Positions 24,792-34,256 of a stretch of 64,000 nucleotides of DNA are shown piece by piece (positions within the stretch are counted from its first letter, which is position 1; the number at the start of each line of letters is the position of its first letter). The notes below the pieces were generated by a model. The model saw only the letters and a list, made by a program, of their open reading frames with translations, was not told the origin of the DNA and ran no database searches. Source of the DNA: CAYTIB01 sp964437725. GTDB taxonomy: Bacteria > UBA8248 > JACPRG01 > G963555815. The position numbers and the translations under genes were made by a program. The DNA is taken from positions 39,380 to 103,379 of the forward strand of contig CAYTIB010000007.1 of NCBI GenBank assembly GCA_964437725.1, read 5' to 3'.

Positions 24792-26189
24792 TTATGTAGT
24801 TTGTCTAACGATGGTCTGTTGGACAGGGATAAACTCTCCATGCCAATCATCCTTCGCAATCCAACGGCCTCGCTTGGCAACACAATACCCTCGGCAAAAC
24901 GTTTCCCTGACGATGCCCTTGATATGCATATTCTCAAATGGGGAAAAATCAGAGTTCGTTGCAAGTTTAGAAGCATCCATTTTGGAATTTGGAGCCGGAT
25001 CATAAACCACAATGTCCGCGTCCGCCCCTATTTGCAAGACTCCTTTCTTAGGATATAACCCAAAGATTCGTGCAGGCTCCTCAGATAGAACCTGAACCAA
25101 CCGCTCGAGATCCAGCCTTCCTCCATCAACCCCATATGTGTACATCAAAGGCAACAAAGTCTCTATTCCTGGAATACCGGGCGGGACATCTTCAAAGGTC
25201 TTCACATTATGAAATTTTTGGTGACGACTATACGACCCGTGGTCCGTTGCTATCACCTGGAGACCTCCAGAAGCCAGGGCTTTCCAAAGCCCTGCTTGAT
25301 TAGCTTTATGTCTAAGTGGAGGGCTCATGACAAACAGGGGTGCATCTTCCCGCAGATAGAAATCCTCATCCAGAATGAGATAGTGTGGGCAAGTTTCCCC
25401 CCAGATACGAACGTCATCTCTACGAGCTTCATCTATCAAAGCGGCAGCCTCTGCAGTTGACACATGCTTGATATACACCTCACAGCCTGTACTTTTTGCA
25501 TAACGAATAACAGATTCAACTGCCGCTATCTCTGAGATGGGCGGATGCGCCTCGCCGTGATACCGAGGCGATGATTGACCGGCCCTGAGAAGGGTCTCAC
25601 TGGCCCTATTAATCTGTTCATCTACCTCAGCATGAATCCCCAAAAATCCCGTTGTCCCTGAAATCTCCTGCATCAAATCTATGATTGCCCCATCATCAGT
25701 CCGGCGACCTTGTTTTCCGTAGGCCATATAGATCTTGAAGCTACGGATCCCCTCCCCTAAAGCAAGTGGTACTTCCGATATGGCTTCAGGGGTCGGGTCA
25801 ACAAGAGTAAGATGAAGAGTGTAGTCAATGCCTACCTTGGCACTAGCAACTTTCTTTCGGGCCATCAAAGCTTCCAGGGGACTTCCCCCTTTTTGTTGAC
25901 GGGCATAGTCTATAAAGGTAGTTACTCCACCACATGCAGCAGCTCGACTTCCAGTTCGGAAGTCATCTCCTAGATCGCCATGCTCAAAAGAAACCTCTAG
26001 CTGAACATGCGTGTCTATTACGCCGGGCAGGAGTAGACATCCCTCGCAGTCTACTAGCTCGCGAACCTCAAATAGCGAACTTAATTCTGATCGGCCGATG
26101 TAATGGATAATTCCATTGGCAACTCCAATATCGGCCCGAACGATCCCACCAGGCGTGATCAACGTTCCATTTTTTAATAGGAGATCCAT
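24792..26189 (-). CDS. Dihydropyrimidinase / hydantoinase-family cyclic amidohydrolase
   Basis: Members open five- or six-membered cyclic amides (dihydropyrimidines, hydantoins, allantoin). The 465-residue frame shows the carboxylated Lys K152 (FKIYMAYGKQ), H186 (GIHAEVDE), H242 (IKHVSTAEA) and D316 (ATDHGSY). The first metal motif, normally H-x-H, reads H61-V-Q63 (DTHVQLEV), which is unusual and may alter the metal site. I chose the ATG at 26189 because MDLLLKNGTLITPGG is the usual N-terminus; the frame extends 12 codons further without a ribosome binding site. Its neighbours, carbamoylase-type CN hydrolases and aminotransferases, fit the next steps of a cyclic-amide degradation route. Confidence 0.85.
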   Translation of the reverse strand: MDLLLKNGTLITPGGIVRADIGVANGIIHYIGRSELSSLFEVRELVDCEGCLLLPGVIDTHVQLEVSFEHGDLGDDFRTGSRAAACGGVTTFIDYARQQKGGSPLEALMARKKVASAKVGIDYTLHLTLVDPTPEAISEVPLALGEGIRSFKIYMAYGKQGRRTDDGAIIDLMQEISGTTGFLGIHAEVDEQINRASETLLRAGQSSPRYHGEAHPPISEIAAVESVIRYAKSTGCEVYIKHVSTAEAAALIDEARRDDVRIWGETCPHYLILDEDFYLREDAPLFVMSPPLRHKANQAGLWKALASGGLQVIATDHGSYSRHQKFHNVKTFEDVPPGIPGIETLLPLMYTYGVDGGRLDLERLVQVLSEEPARIFGLYPKKGVLQIGADADIVVYDPAPNSKMDASKLATNSDFSPFENMHIKGIVRETFCRGYCVAKRGRWIAKDDWHGEFIPVQQTIVRQTT

Positions 26190-26335
26190 AATCAGATTAA
26201 ATAAAGGGGATCGAAAAAACAGCAACCGTGTTCACCGCTAGTCGCCACAAGGACATGAAAAACATACAGAGCAGAAAAACAAACGGGATCACTATCCAAA
26301 AGTACAACCTAAAACACAAAAAATCCAGTTTGCCG

Positions 26336-27169
26336 TCAATCGATTAGGATGTCATATGCATCCGGTCGGCGATCCCTGTAAAATAACCAATTGTTCCGGG
26401 TATCAGCCACCTGGTCAAGATCAACCTCTGAAACAACAACCTCATCTTCTTTGTCACCCGCTTTCGCTATTACGTTGCCCCTGGGGTCGCAAACCAAACT
26501 CGTTCCGTAGAACTCATCGCCATTTTCAACACCTACTCGGTTGACAGCAGCCACAAAATATTGGTTCGCAATAGCCATTCCCATCAACTCTTTGACAAAT
26601 ACCTCGCTCGCTGTCGGTCGGGGACTCGCCACGGGAACCAAAAGGATATCCGCGCCTTCCAACCCAAGAGCCCGGGCACCCTCCGGGAAATGGCGATCGT
26701 AACAAATCAGCATTCCCACATTTCCAAATGGGGTTTCGAAAACAGGGAATCCTAGATTTCCTGGTTTGAAATAATACTTTTCGATGAAATCGTCACTATG
26801 GGGAATATGCATCTTCCGGTACAAACCTAAAAGCTCGCCTTCCGGACCAAGCAACGCTGAAGAATTGTAATATACTCCGGCCATCTCTTTTTCATAAATC
26901 GGCGCCATAATGACAATCCCGTGTTCCTTAGCCTTAGCGGCAACGCGATCGGTTGTTGGTCCGGGAATGGTTTCTGCCATTTCAAAATACTTTTTGCTGT
27001 CACGCGGACGATTCGGAAAGTAAGGAGTATTAAATATTTCCTGTAGGGCTACAATATTTGCCCCTCGACTTGCGGCTTCGTCGACCATCTGCATAGCTTT
27101 AGTAAAATTAGGTTCGGGATCATTTTCATCAACACAGGTCATCTGGATTAGTCCGATTTTTATCTTCAC
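26336..27169 (-). CDS. CN hydrolase, N-carbamoyl-amide hydrolase type (copy 1)
   Basis: A 277-residue nitrilase-superfamily enzyme. The catalytic triad is visible as E44 (ALQEIF), K119 (LYRKMHIP) and C156 (LICYDRHFPEGAR). The arrangement and the RHFPEGAR block resemble beta-ureidopropionase and N-carbamoylputrescine amidase, which release CO2 and NH3 from N-carbamoyl compounds. The product of the neighbouring hydantoinase-like enzyme would be such a compound. The C-terminal FYRDRRPDAYDIL is shared with the paralogue at 29291. It lies in the same minus-strand run as both aminotransferases. Confidence 0.87.
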   Translation of the reverse strand: MKIKIGLIQMTCVDENDPEPNFTKAMQMVDEAASRGANIVALQEIFNTPYFPNRPRDSKKYFEMAETIPGPTTDRVAAKAKEHGIVIMAPIYEKEMAGVYYNSSALLGPEGELLGLYRKMHIPHSDDFIEKYYFKPGNLGFPVFETPFGNVGMLICYDRHFPEGARALGLEGADILLVPVASPRPTASEVFVKELMGMAIANQYFVAAVNRVGVENGDEFYGTSLVCDPRGNVIAKAGDKEDEVVVSEVDLDQVADTRNNWLFYRDRRPDAYDILID

Positions 27170-27258
27170 AGCTTACTTCTCCTTATAAAAACACAAGAAA
27201 CACGAAACACCCGAATCACATTCGGTCTATTTAATAATCTACACACATGTAACTGGAC

Positions 27259-28632
27259 CTAACTAGCTGTTGACTTTGTGAGAGCAATCTTCGTAGCGTT
27301 CAGAAACTCATCGACGTCGGCAATTTCCATAGGTACCGACAAGCAACCCAATCCGCGCGAGGTCATAAAAACACCATTTAACAACCAAGAAAAGAACATT
27401 TTCTCTAATGCAATTTTATCACCACGTGCATAAGCAGGATAATCCCATACTTCTTCTTTCGTAAAATGCACAGCGAAGACCGATCCAACACCAGTCACCT
27501 GAGCAGGCACATTCATTTCTTCGAAAGTGTCTTTTAACCCGGCCCGTAGGGTTTCCCCAAGATTGTTCAACCGCGTGTACATCTCGGGTTTCATCTGATC
27601 CAATGAGGCAACCCCGGCGGCAAGCGGCAAAGGGCTTCCACTATGAGTTCCAGAATGGCGAACGCTAGGCCCTTTTCCGGAGGGATCGAAGTGTTTCATA
27701 ATATCTTCCCGCCCACCAAAGGCTCCAATTGGTAATCCACCACCAATAGATTTCCCTAGCGCGGTCAGATCGGCATCAACCTCAAAATATTCCTGCGCAC
27801 CTCCACGTGCTAACCGAGACATCATTACCTCATCAATGATGAGCAAAACACCATTTTCGTCACATATGCGTCTGAGATCGTGAAGAAAATTCCCCCGAGG
27901 CGGGATAGCACCCGCACCCGTCACAGGCTCAACAACGATGGCTGCCATCTGAGCACGATTAGTAGCCACAATTTCCCTCACGGCTTCGGAGTTGTTGAAT
28001 GGAAGGGTCACCACATCCTGCAGGACCCCACCTGGAATTCCAGCAGAAGACGGAACGCTCTTCGGATATAATGGATCACCAAACTCCTCCGATGCCGGAC
28101 TAATGGATACTTCTACATGCTCACTGGACCCATGGAAGTGCCCTAAAAATTTTCCCACCTTGGGTTTTCCCGTAATAGCACGGGCCACCCGGATGCAATT
28201 CATATTAGCCTCGGTTCCCGTTGAGCAAAATCGGACTTTCTCAATCGTCGGAAAGCGCTCGCAGATCCTAGAAGCAAGGGCCTCCTCAACTTCCATAGGC
28301 GCTCCCGCTGCCGTTCCACGTTCCAATTGCTTACGAATCGCCTCTGCAACAGCAATATTATTATGCCCAAGCAGCAAGGTCGTATAATTATTGTTGACGT
28401 CAATCCTAACTTGCCCATCAACATCAGTCAGACGACATCCGTCACCCCTCTCCATCACAATAGGATACGGATCGTAATAAACCGTCGCCCGTGAATTTCC
28501 ACCGGGCAACGACCTCTCAGCTTTTTCATGCAAGGATCTAGAGGTGGGTGTCCGTTTGTTGTATTCCCGCAAAAGCTCATCTAGAGAAATTCGGTCTAAG
28601 GCACCCATATCTGTCGTCATATCACCCGTCAC
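27259..28632 (-). CDS. Class III PLP-dependent aminotransferase, glutamate-1-semialdehyde aminomutase-like (copy 1)
   Basis: A fold-type I PLP enzyme of 457 residues. It has SLPGGNSRAT (41-50), the phosphate-binding STGTEAN (137-143), D267 in LLIIDEVMMSR and the Schiff-base lysine K294 in ALGKSIGGGLP. Relatives include glutamate-1-semialdehyde aminomutase and beta-amino acid aminotransferases. Placed between two carbamoylase-type hydrolases, deamination of a beta-amino acid such as beta-alanine is plausible. The frame begins with GTG at 28632; ATGs at 28620 and 28608 are alternatives and none has a clear ribosome binding site. A close paralogue of equal length is at 31532. Confidence 0.85.
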   Translation of the reverse strand: MTGDMTTDMGALDRISLDELLREYNKRTPTSRSLHEKAERSLPGGNSRATVYYDPYPIVMERGDGCRLTDVDGQVRIDVNNNYTTLLLGHNNIAVAEAIRKQLERGTAAGAPMEVEEALASRICERFPTIEKVRFCSTGTEANMNCIRVARAITGKPKVGKFLGHFHGSSEHVEVSISPASEEFGDPLYPKSVPSSAGIPGGVLQDVVTLPFNNSEAVREIVATNRAQMAAIVVEPVTGAGAIPPRGNFLHDLRRICDENGVLLIIDEVMMSRLARGGAQEYFEVDADLTALGKSIGGGLPIGAFGGREDIMKHFDPSGKGPSVRHSGTHSGSPLPLAAGVASLDQMKPEMYTRLNNLGETLRAGLKDTFEEMNVPAQVTGVGSVFAVHFTKEEVWDYPAYARGDKIALEKMFFSWLLNGVFMTSRGLGCLSVPMEIADVDEFLNATKIALTKSTAS

Positions 28633-28720
28633 TTTCGAAAATCGAGTTAAAAAGTTTGTTTGCTGCCATGAGATAAATAGAAAGATTATTCATGCTTTTG
28701 AAAAGATTTCATTCCTCAAT

Positions 28721-29137
28721 CTAGTCCGGGGAGTCACCAAAACCTAGGACGGGACTATCCTCTGCCCGAAACTTCTCAAATTCGTTCAGTGCCATCAATG
28801 CTGCTGGGACTCCTGCATAAACAGACATTTGGAGAATCACTTCTCTGATCTCCTCGTCCCTGGCCCCATACCTACGACAAGCATCAAAATGGGCACGAAG
28901 GATAGGAACATGTCCTGCGACAACAAGCGCCGCCACTGCACAAAGCTCCCTCGTTTTGTGGTCAATAACATCTCTGTCATAGAGTCCAGCATATACAAAA
29001 CCCTGAAAAAGCTGGGAGTATTCTGGATCAATAGAGTTCAGGCGATCGAAAACACGCTTGGTATACTCCTCGCCGTAATTTTTTCTTCCCCGCTCCAGAG
29101 CCTTGGGATTGTGTGCAGGTGGGGAATTATCGCTCAT
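28721..29137 (-). CDS. Carboxymuconolactone decarboxylase-family protein
   Basis: A 138-residue all-helical protein of the CMD/AhpD superfamily. The segment DHKTRELCAVAALVVAGHVPILRAHFDACRRYG shows the CMD core, but there is no C-x-x-C motif, so it is not an AhpD-type peroxidase. The family includes 4-carboxymuconolactone decarboxylase and many accessory proteins of catabolic operons. The ATG at 29137 has TTGGAGG nine bases upstream; the frame's first codon (TTG at 29152) lies inside that site. It is carried between an aminotransferase and a CN hydrolase. Its exact role is unknown. Confidence 0.82.
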   Translation of the reverse strand: MSDNSPPAHNPKALERGRKNYGEEYTKRVFDRLNSIDPEYSQLFQGFVYAGLYDRDVIDHKTRELCAVAALVVAGHVPILRAHFDACRRYGARDEEIREVILQMSVYAGVPAALMALNEFEKFRAEDSPVLGFGDSPD

Positions 29138-29243
29138 TGACTTGACCTCCAATTGGGATACGAGAGCAGCGGACCATTCACAAAAATATGACCTGGACTC
29201 AAATCAGCTGTCAATAACCTTCACGATACCGTTTTCAGAACGT

Positions 29244-29277
29244 GTTTTAGCGGAGTCCTCTGCGCGGGAGCTAAAAC
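29244..29277. repeat. Inverted repeat upstream of the CMD gene
   Basis: GTTTTAGC (29244-29251) and GCTAAAAC (29270-29277) form an 8-bp perfect stem around an 18-nt GC-rich loop. It lies in the 150-base gap between the CN hydrolase and the CMD gene. On the minus strand no T-run follows, so an operator or attenuator is as likely as a terminator. Confidence 0.35.
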
Positions 29278-29290
29278 TTTCCTGGGCGGA

Positions 29291-30136
29291 CTAGCGGGCT
29301 AACTCTGCGTAAAGTTCGGGACGGCGATCACGGTAAAACCCATAAACATTTCTTAGTTCTTCAATGAGATTAAGATCTATATCGCCATATACAATCTCAT
29401 CATTTTGATCGCCAGCGCGTGACAGAACTTCGCCCTTAGGATTAACGATCATAGAACTACCGTAATAGTGATTCTGATTGTTGACACCCCGGTCAACTCC
29501 GACCTTGTTGAGTCCACCTACAAAATAAGCATTCTGATAAGCATAAGCGCGAAGCTCAATTTCCCACAGGGGTAAATAGTGTCGACCAAATGATGCAGTG
29601 GGAACAAGTAACAGGTCCGCCCCGCGTGTTCCGATCACACGGGGGCCCTCAGGAAAATGCCGATCGTTACAGATAACAACTCCAAAGCGCACTCCCCAGG
29701 GAGTATCGAAAACCGGATACCCCAGATTTCCTGGCTTAAAGTAAAGCTTTTCGTTTCCGAATGGATTTTCGGGGCGCTTGGCCATGGGTATATTAGTTTT
29801 CCTGTAAACACCCTGAATTGTACCGTCCGGCATGATGACTACAGCCGAATTATAAAGTTCCCCCTTCATTGCCTTTTCATACATCGGGAGAACAATCACC
29901 ATTCCAAATTTCTTGGCCGCCTCCGCAACAAGATCCGTTGTAGGCCCTGGAACCGGTTCGGCTAAAGAACAATGATCATAATTTTCCTCATAACAAAAGT
30001 ATGAAGTGGTACAAATCTCATGAAAACAAAGCAGGTTCGCGTTATTTTCCGCCGCTTCCTCTGCAAACTTCAAAACGTTTTGGACATTAGGTTCTTTTTT
30101 ATGATCTCCAATAAATTGGCAAAGTGCCAACTTCAT
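29291..30136 (-). CDS. CN hydrolase, N-carbamoyl-amide hydrolase type (copy 2)
   Basis: This is a 281-residue nitrilase-superfamily enzyme paralogous to the one at 26336. The triad is E40 (CFHEIC), K113 (YRKTNIP) and C156 (VVICNDRHFPEGPR). The paralogues share YYFKPGNLGFP/LYFKPGNLGYP and the C-terminal FYRDRRP motif, but differ around the substrate pocket (NDRH versus YDRH), which suggests different carbamoyl substrates. GGAGATGGGATGTC precedes the ATG. It is followed by the CMD gene and preceded by an imidazolonepropionase-like amidohydrolase. Confidence 0.87.
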   Translation of the reverse strand: MKLALCQFIGDHKKEPNVQNVLKFAEEAAENNANLLCFHEICTTSYFCYEENYDHCSLAEPVPGPTTDLVAEAAKKFGMVIVLPMYEKAMKGELYNSAVVIMPDGTIQGVYRKTNIPMAKRPENPFGNEKLYFKPGNLGYPVFDTPWGVRFGVVICNDRHFPEGPRVIGTRGADLLLVPTASFGRHYLPLWEIELRAYAYQNAYFVGGLNKVGVDRGVNNQNHYYGSSMIVNPKGEVLSRAGDQNDEIVYGDIDLNLIEELRNVYGFYRDRRPELYAELAR

Positions 30137-30209
30137 GACATCCCATCTCCTTTATAACGGCATAGGGCATTGAGGCCCGCCAACTAGTGACCAATAGGAA
30201 ACACTAGCC

Positions 30210-31466
30210 CTAAACTCTTACAACACCCTCAAGCATAACCATTTTAATGTTATCCGTATCCTGGAAGACCTTAATGTTTTCCAAGGGATCACCGTCCACT
30301 AGAATCAGGTCGGCCAACTTGCCTTCCTGGACCGTTCCAGTATTCAGACCAAAAAACTCAGCATTGAGTTTGGTCGATGACACAATCGCTTCCATCTCAG
30401 ACAAACCACAACGTACTTGCATTTCCAACTCAAATGCCTCTTCCCCATGTGGATCTGCCGGGGTTCCGAGAAAGTCACTCCCGGCTGCTCGCTTAACCCC
30501 TATTTTTTTAGCTCGAGGGAGAGTATCTGCAATTGCTTCAATAGCCCTGGCACATTTCTCCACATAAACTGGATGAAGATCAAGCTCTTTCCCGTGCTCC
30601 ACGGCCCTTTGAAGGTAACCAATTGTCACCACCCAAGTAACATCTTTTTCCGCCATAAGCTCAAGTGTTGGATCATCAATCCAATAGCCATGCTCAATCG
30701 CATCCACACCCCCTTCTATTGCCTTTTTAATCCCTGTCAGTGGTTCGTTCATAAGGACGTTGTTGTGGGCGCGAAGAATTGTACCAACATTGTGTGCAAC
30801 GGAACTGATAGCACGAATTTCTTCCACGGTAAAAGCCGATTCAGCGACAATAAAAGAAGGGTCGATTCCCCCCGTCGTCCCAATTTTGAGTTCCGTTGCA
30901 CCATCACGCAGTTGTTCTCTTGCAGCCTTCAAACATTCTCCCACGCCATCCACCAAACGGCAGAAGCCTCGACCACTGCGACCTTCCATCGTTTCAATTG
31001 GAAGAAAAAACAAATCGGGGATTCCCCCCGTCTGACACATAAACCGCCCGACAGCGCGCACTCGCGGACCTGCAATACTACCCTCTTCAACAGCCTTTTT
31101 TATAAGCAAAGCATTATCACTACCCAAATCGGAAATAGTTGTAAACCCAGCCGCGAGAAGGCGACCGACTTCATAAACGCTGCGTATTGCGTGCATACCG
31201 GGGTCTTCCATTGCCCAAGCAAAAAACTCATAGTTCTGGATGCCAAACAGATGAAGGTGCGCATCTATTAAACCTGGCATCAGTGTCATTCCTTTAGCAT
31301 CAACCACTTCGGCCGACTCAGGGATCTCAACTTCCTTGCTTAAACCAATCTCCTCTATGATATTTCCACGAACAACAACCGTCGTTTCCTCCTGCGGAGG
31401 AGCGCCGGTACCATCAAGCAGGCGAGCATTTTGGATTACGGTGGTCTGAAGATCGGAACGCGTCAT
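30210..31466 (-). CDS. Metal-dependent amidohydrolase (imidazolonepropionase/Xaa-Pro dipeptidase-like)
   Basis: A 418-residue amidohydrolase of the group that includes imidazolonepropionase-like and prolidase-like enzymes. Ligands are visible as HLH in GLIDAHLHLFG (about 70), H in ILRAHNN (about 238), H in AIEHGYWID (about 259) and D in AAGSDFLG (about 333). A C-terminal LADLILVDGDPLENI closes the small beta domain. GGGAAAAAGG precedes the ATG. It lies in the middle of the second catabolic block, so a cyclic amide, lactam or dipeptide substrate is plausible but unproven. Confidence 0.85.
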   Translation of the reverse strand: MTRSDLQTTVIQNARLLDGTGAPPQEETTVVVRGNIIEEIGLSKEVEIPESAEVVDAKGMTLMPGLIDAHLHLFGIQNYEFFAWAMEDPGMHAIRSVYEVGRLLAAGFTTISDLGSDNALLIKKAVEEGSIAGPRVRAVGRFMCQTGGIPDLFFLPIETMEGRSGRGFCRLVDGVGECLKAAREQLRDGATELKIGTTGGIDPSFIVAESAFTVEEIRAISSVAHNVGTILRAHNNVLMNEPLTGIKKAIEGGVDAIEHGYWIDDPTLELMAEKDVTWVVTIGYLQRAVEHGKELDLHPVYVEKCARAIEAIADTLPRAKKIGVKRAAGSDFLGTPADPHGEEAFELEMQVRCGLSEMEAIVSSTKLNAEFFGLNTGTVQEGKLADLILVDGDPLENIKVFQDTDNIKMVMLEGVVRV

Positions 31467-31531
31467 CCTTTTTCCCTTTTCTCATTAATTTCAAACGATG
31501 AAATAGATGGACTTATTCGAGCGTTTCCAAT

Positions 31532-32887
31532 TTATAAAGTGGTAGCGATCTCTCGAAAAAAATTATCCCCGATTTCTAAAAGGGGGTCAATCTCCGCTTG
31601 CCGAGTTACTGTCGACAAGCAACCTCTAGCCAGTGAGTTAATAAACACACCGCGATTCAAAGCATAAAGAAAAAACAATCGCTCAAGATTTCTATCACTG
31701 GTATGTGCAGCACGAGAATCAATTAGCGTTTCTTCGGTAAAATGAATTTTGAAAAGGGAACCCTCACCGGTAACCTGGGCAGGTATTCCGGTTGATTGAA
31801 TAAGTCCTTTTAGATTTCTCCTCAGGTACTCGCCATCCGACGCCATCTGATCAAAAGCAGTCGTGTTCAGCAATTCCATCGAGACAACCCCTGCCGCCAT
31901 AGTAGCTGGGTTCGCGTTAAAGGTACCCGCATGGGGAATCCGCGTTGGACCATCACCAGAAGAATCAAACAGTTTCATGATTTTTTCACTACCTCCCAAG
32001 GCTCCCACAGGAAGTCCCCCTCCAATAATTTTTCCAAAGCTCGTGAGATCGGGGTTCACACCAAAATAACCTTGCGCTCCAGACCACCCAAGTCGGAACA
32101 TCATCACCTCATCAAAAACCAGGAGCATTCCCAACTCTAGCGTTAGATCCCGCAGGCCCTGGAGAAACCCAGGAACTGGCGAAATCATTCCGGCACTCCC
32201 CATGATCGGCTCCACAATGACGCCCGCAATCTCATCCTTGAAAGATTCAAGGATCCCTTTAACACCTTCAAGATTATTGAATGGGAGAACTACAACGTTT
32301 CCAGCCACCTCCTCAGGTATACCCTCAGAATCAAGAACGGAATTAGGGGCCTCCCTATCACCGGCCGCGTCTACTGCCGGATGAACGCTTATACTGACAT
32401 CATCAAACGACCCATGATATCCACCTTCGAATTTCGCGATCTTAGGTCGACCTGTGAAAGCACGCATACTTCGAATTGCACAAACGTTTGCTTCGGTCCC
32501 GCTGTTACTAAACCGGACCTTTTCCACAGACGGTACCCTACTCACAAGGATCTCAGCTAAAAGAATCTCCCTTTCCGTGCAAGAGGCAAAGGCTGTTCCT
32601 TGTGAGGCGACTTCACAAATCGCGCGCACAATATCCGGATGGGCGTGACCATGAGCAAGCGAGGTCGCATTGTTAAACAAATCGACCCGTACGTTGCCAT
32701 CAACATCCCAAAACTTCGAACCCTCACCGCGTTTAGCATAGAGGGGAAATGGCGGGTAATAGGTGAGAGCCCGTGAGCTACCTCCTGGGAGGTATTCTCT
32801 CGCACGTGAATAAAAGGATTTTGACTTGGGATTTTGTTTTTCGAAGGTCCTCACTTCTCGTTGCCAAACTTCCTGAACGTTCGCCAT
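31532..32887 (-). CDS. Class III PLP-dependent aminotransferase, glutamate-1-semialdehyde aminomutase-like (copy 2)
   Basis: A paralogue of the enzyme at 27259. Visible features are YLPGGSSRAL near residue 35, NSGTEAN (about 128), a cofactor Asp in LLVFDEVMM (about 259) and the PLP lysine K286 in SFGKIIGGGLP. The ATG at 32887 overlaps the stop of the upstream deaminase-like gene as TGATG and has GGGAGGGG eight bases upstream, so translation is coupled; the frame's longer start at 32905 would hide that overlap. The product is 451 residues. It probably acts on a different amino compound from copy 1, within the same catabolic block. Confidence 0.87.
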   Translation of the reverse strand: MANVQEVWQREVRTFEKQNPKSKSFYSRAREYLPGGSSRALTYYPPFPLYAKRGEGSKFWDVDGNVRVDLFNNATSLAHGHAHPDIVRAICEVASQGTAFASCTEREILLAEILVSRVPSVEKVRFSNSGTEANVCAIRSMRAFTGRPKIAKFEGGYHGSFDDVSISVHPAVDAAGDREAPNSVLDSEGIPEEVAGNVVVLPFNNLEGVKGILESFKDEIAGVIVEPIMGSAGMISPVPGFLQGLRDLTLELGMLLVFDEVMMFRLGWSGAQGYFGVNPDLTSFGKIIGGGLPVGALGGSEKIMKLFDSSGDGPTRIPHAGTFNANPATMAAGVVSMELLNTTAFDQMASDGEYLRRNLKGLIQSTGIPAQVTGEGSLFKIHFTEETLIDSRAAHTSDRNLERLFFLYALNRGVFINSLARGCLSTVTRQAEIDPLLEIGDNFFREIATTL

Positions 32888-34191
32888 CAGGCCAACCCCT
32901 CCCAATGTGTCTTAACTGTGCCGAACGGCTGATTCGTTGCCTCATTTAATTCCCAAGCGAAATCACGATTTAGTTCAGATTCCGCAATAACTCTCCCCCT
33001 CCGAATAACGTAGCGCCTCGGTGGCTGCAAACGAAAGGCATCACGGACAGACTTGACGGGAGTAACGACAAGGTCTCCTCGACAACCTGGGCTCATTCCA
33101 AAATCCGAGATATTCAAAACCCTCGCGGCCTTCTCCGTCGCCATATCGAACAAAACTTCCAATTCTTCCCTGCTACCCATCTGTGCTGCGTAAGCAGCCA
33201 GAAAACCATTCCTTAGGGGATCTCCGTCACCAAAGTTTTCATTGAATGGATCCAAAATGTTATCTTGGGCGAAGGCAATGTTTACATCCGCGGCCAGAAA
33301 TTCTTTCACCCGTGTTACTCCCCTACCCCGTGGCTCTGAATATAGCCGTGCACCCAACATCATTGTTGTGGGCGGACAAGTTGTGATACACATATCAACC
33401 CGCCTAACCGCATCGATTACGTGAGCACTTTGATAAGGATCATAATAGGGAAGAGCCGTAACGTGTCCGGCTGTCACTCGACCATGGTAACCCTCCTCAA
33501 ACGCCCGATGCGCATAATAATGCAGGTAACGTACATCGGGCGAATAGCGGATATCTATGTGCATATCAATATCAACGTCATACCGCTTTGCTAATTCAAA
33601 AATGAATTCAATGTGTCTTCTTCCGGCCTCCTCATGAAACTCCTCTTCCGGAAAACCACCGATCAGGTCTGCTCCCATACGTAAGGCTTCCTCTAATAGA
33701 TCTCCCGTTCCCGGATCAGATTCAATTCCATGCTGGGGCATAGCGACAACTTGCATGTCCACGTGCTCAGCCATTTGTTCTTTCAACTCAAGAACACCCT
33801 CCAGACCAGTCAGCCCGGCAGCCGTATCCACATCCACATGGGTCCGTAATGCCGTAACCCCAGCCGCCAAAGCCCAACCGAGTGCGGTCCCCGCTCGGTC
33901 AACAACGTCCCTCACTGTAAATCGTCGTTTTTCCTCTCGGAGATTCTCTCGAGCCTCCTCAGAAGACATACTGACATTGGGGGGCATCCTATCGCTGATT
34001 AAGGCCTTGTCCAAATGTGTGTGAGGCTCGACAAATGCAGGGTGAGTAAGGAAGCCTCCAACATCCAACACCTTCAGACCCTCTGTCGACAAATCTTTGG
34101 AAATAGAACCAATTCGACCCTCACAAATGCTAACGTCAAGCAAATCATCTTGCCCCCGAAGGAGCGCATTTCTGAGAATAAGGTTAGTCAT
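32887..34191 (-). CDS. Cytosine deaminase-like amidohydrolase
   Basis: A 434-residue amidohydrolase of the CodA type. It has H57-x-H59 in VEPHTHLDKA, a ligand His in DMHIDIRYS (about 212), AGHVTALPYYD (about 243) and the metal-binding Asp in FAQDNILDPF (about 313), the block typical of CodA. Related enzymes deaminate cytosine, isocytosine or creatinine, or hydrolyse N-isopropylammelide. The context (hydantoinase, carbamoylases, aminotransferases) suits removal of an exocyclic amino group before ring opening. AGGTTGAG precedes the ATG, and the gene overlaps the next by one base. It is the first gene of the block. Confidence 0.85.
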   Translation of the reverse strand: MTNLILRNALLRGQDDLLDVSICEGRIGSISKDLSTEGLKVLDVGGFLTHPAFVEPHTHLDKALISDRMPPNVSMSSEEARENLREEKRRFTVRDVVDRAGTALGWALAAGVTALRTHVDVDTAAGLTGLEGVLELKEQMAEHVDMQVVAMPQHGIESDPGTGDLLEEALRMGADLIGGFPEEEFHEEAGRRHIEFIFELAKRYDVDIDMHIDIRYSPDVRYLHYYAHRAFEEGYHGRVTAGHVTALPYYDPYQSAHVIDAVRRVDMCITTCPPTTMMLGARLYSEPRGRGVTRVKEFLAADVNIAFAQDNILDPFNENFGDGDPLRNGFLAAYAAQMGSREELEVLFDMATEKAARVLNISDFGMSPGCRGDLVVTPVKSVRDAFRLQPPRRYVIRRGRVIAESELNRDFAWELNEATNQPFGTVKTHWEGLA

Positions 34192-34256
34192 CTCAACCTA
34201 ACAGAGTAGAAGTGAAATCTCTAACTCGCCTATCTAGTTGCCAGTGGAACACAAAT

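Noticed and set aside
30417..31271. A 284-codon plus-strand open frame
   Set aside because: It lies antisense within the amidohydrolase at 30210-31466, has a His/Cys/Phe-rich composition typical of shadows and no ribosome binding site.
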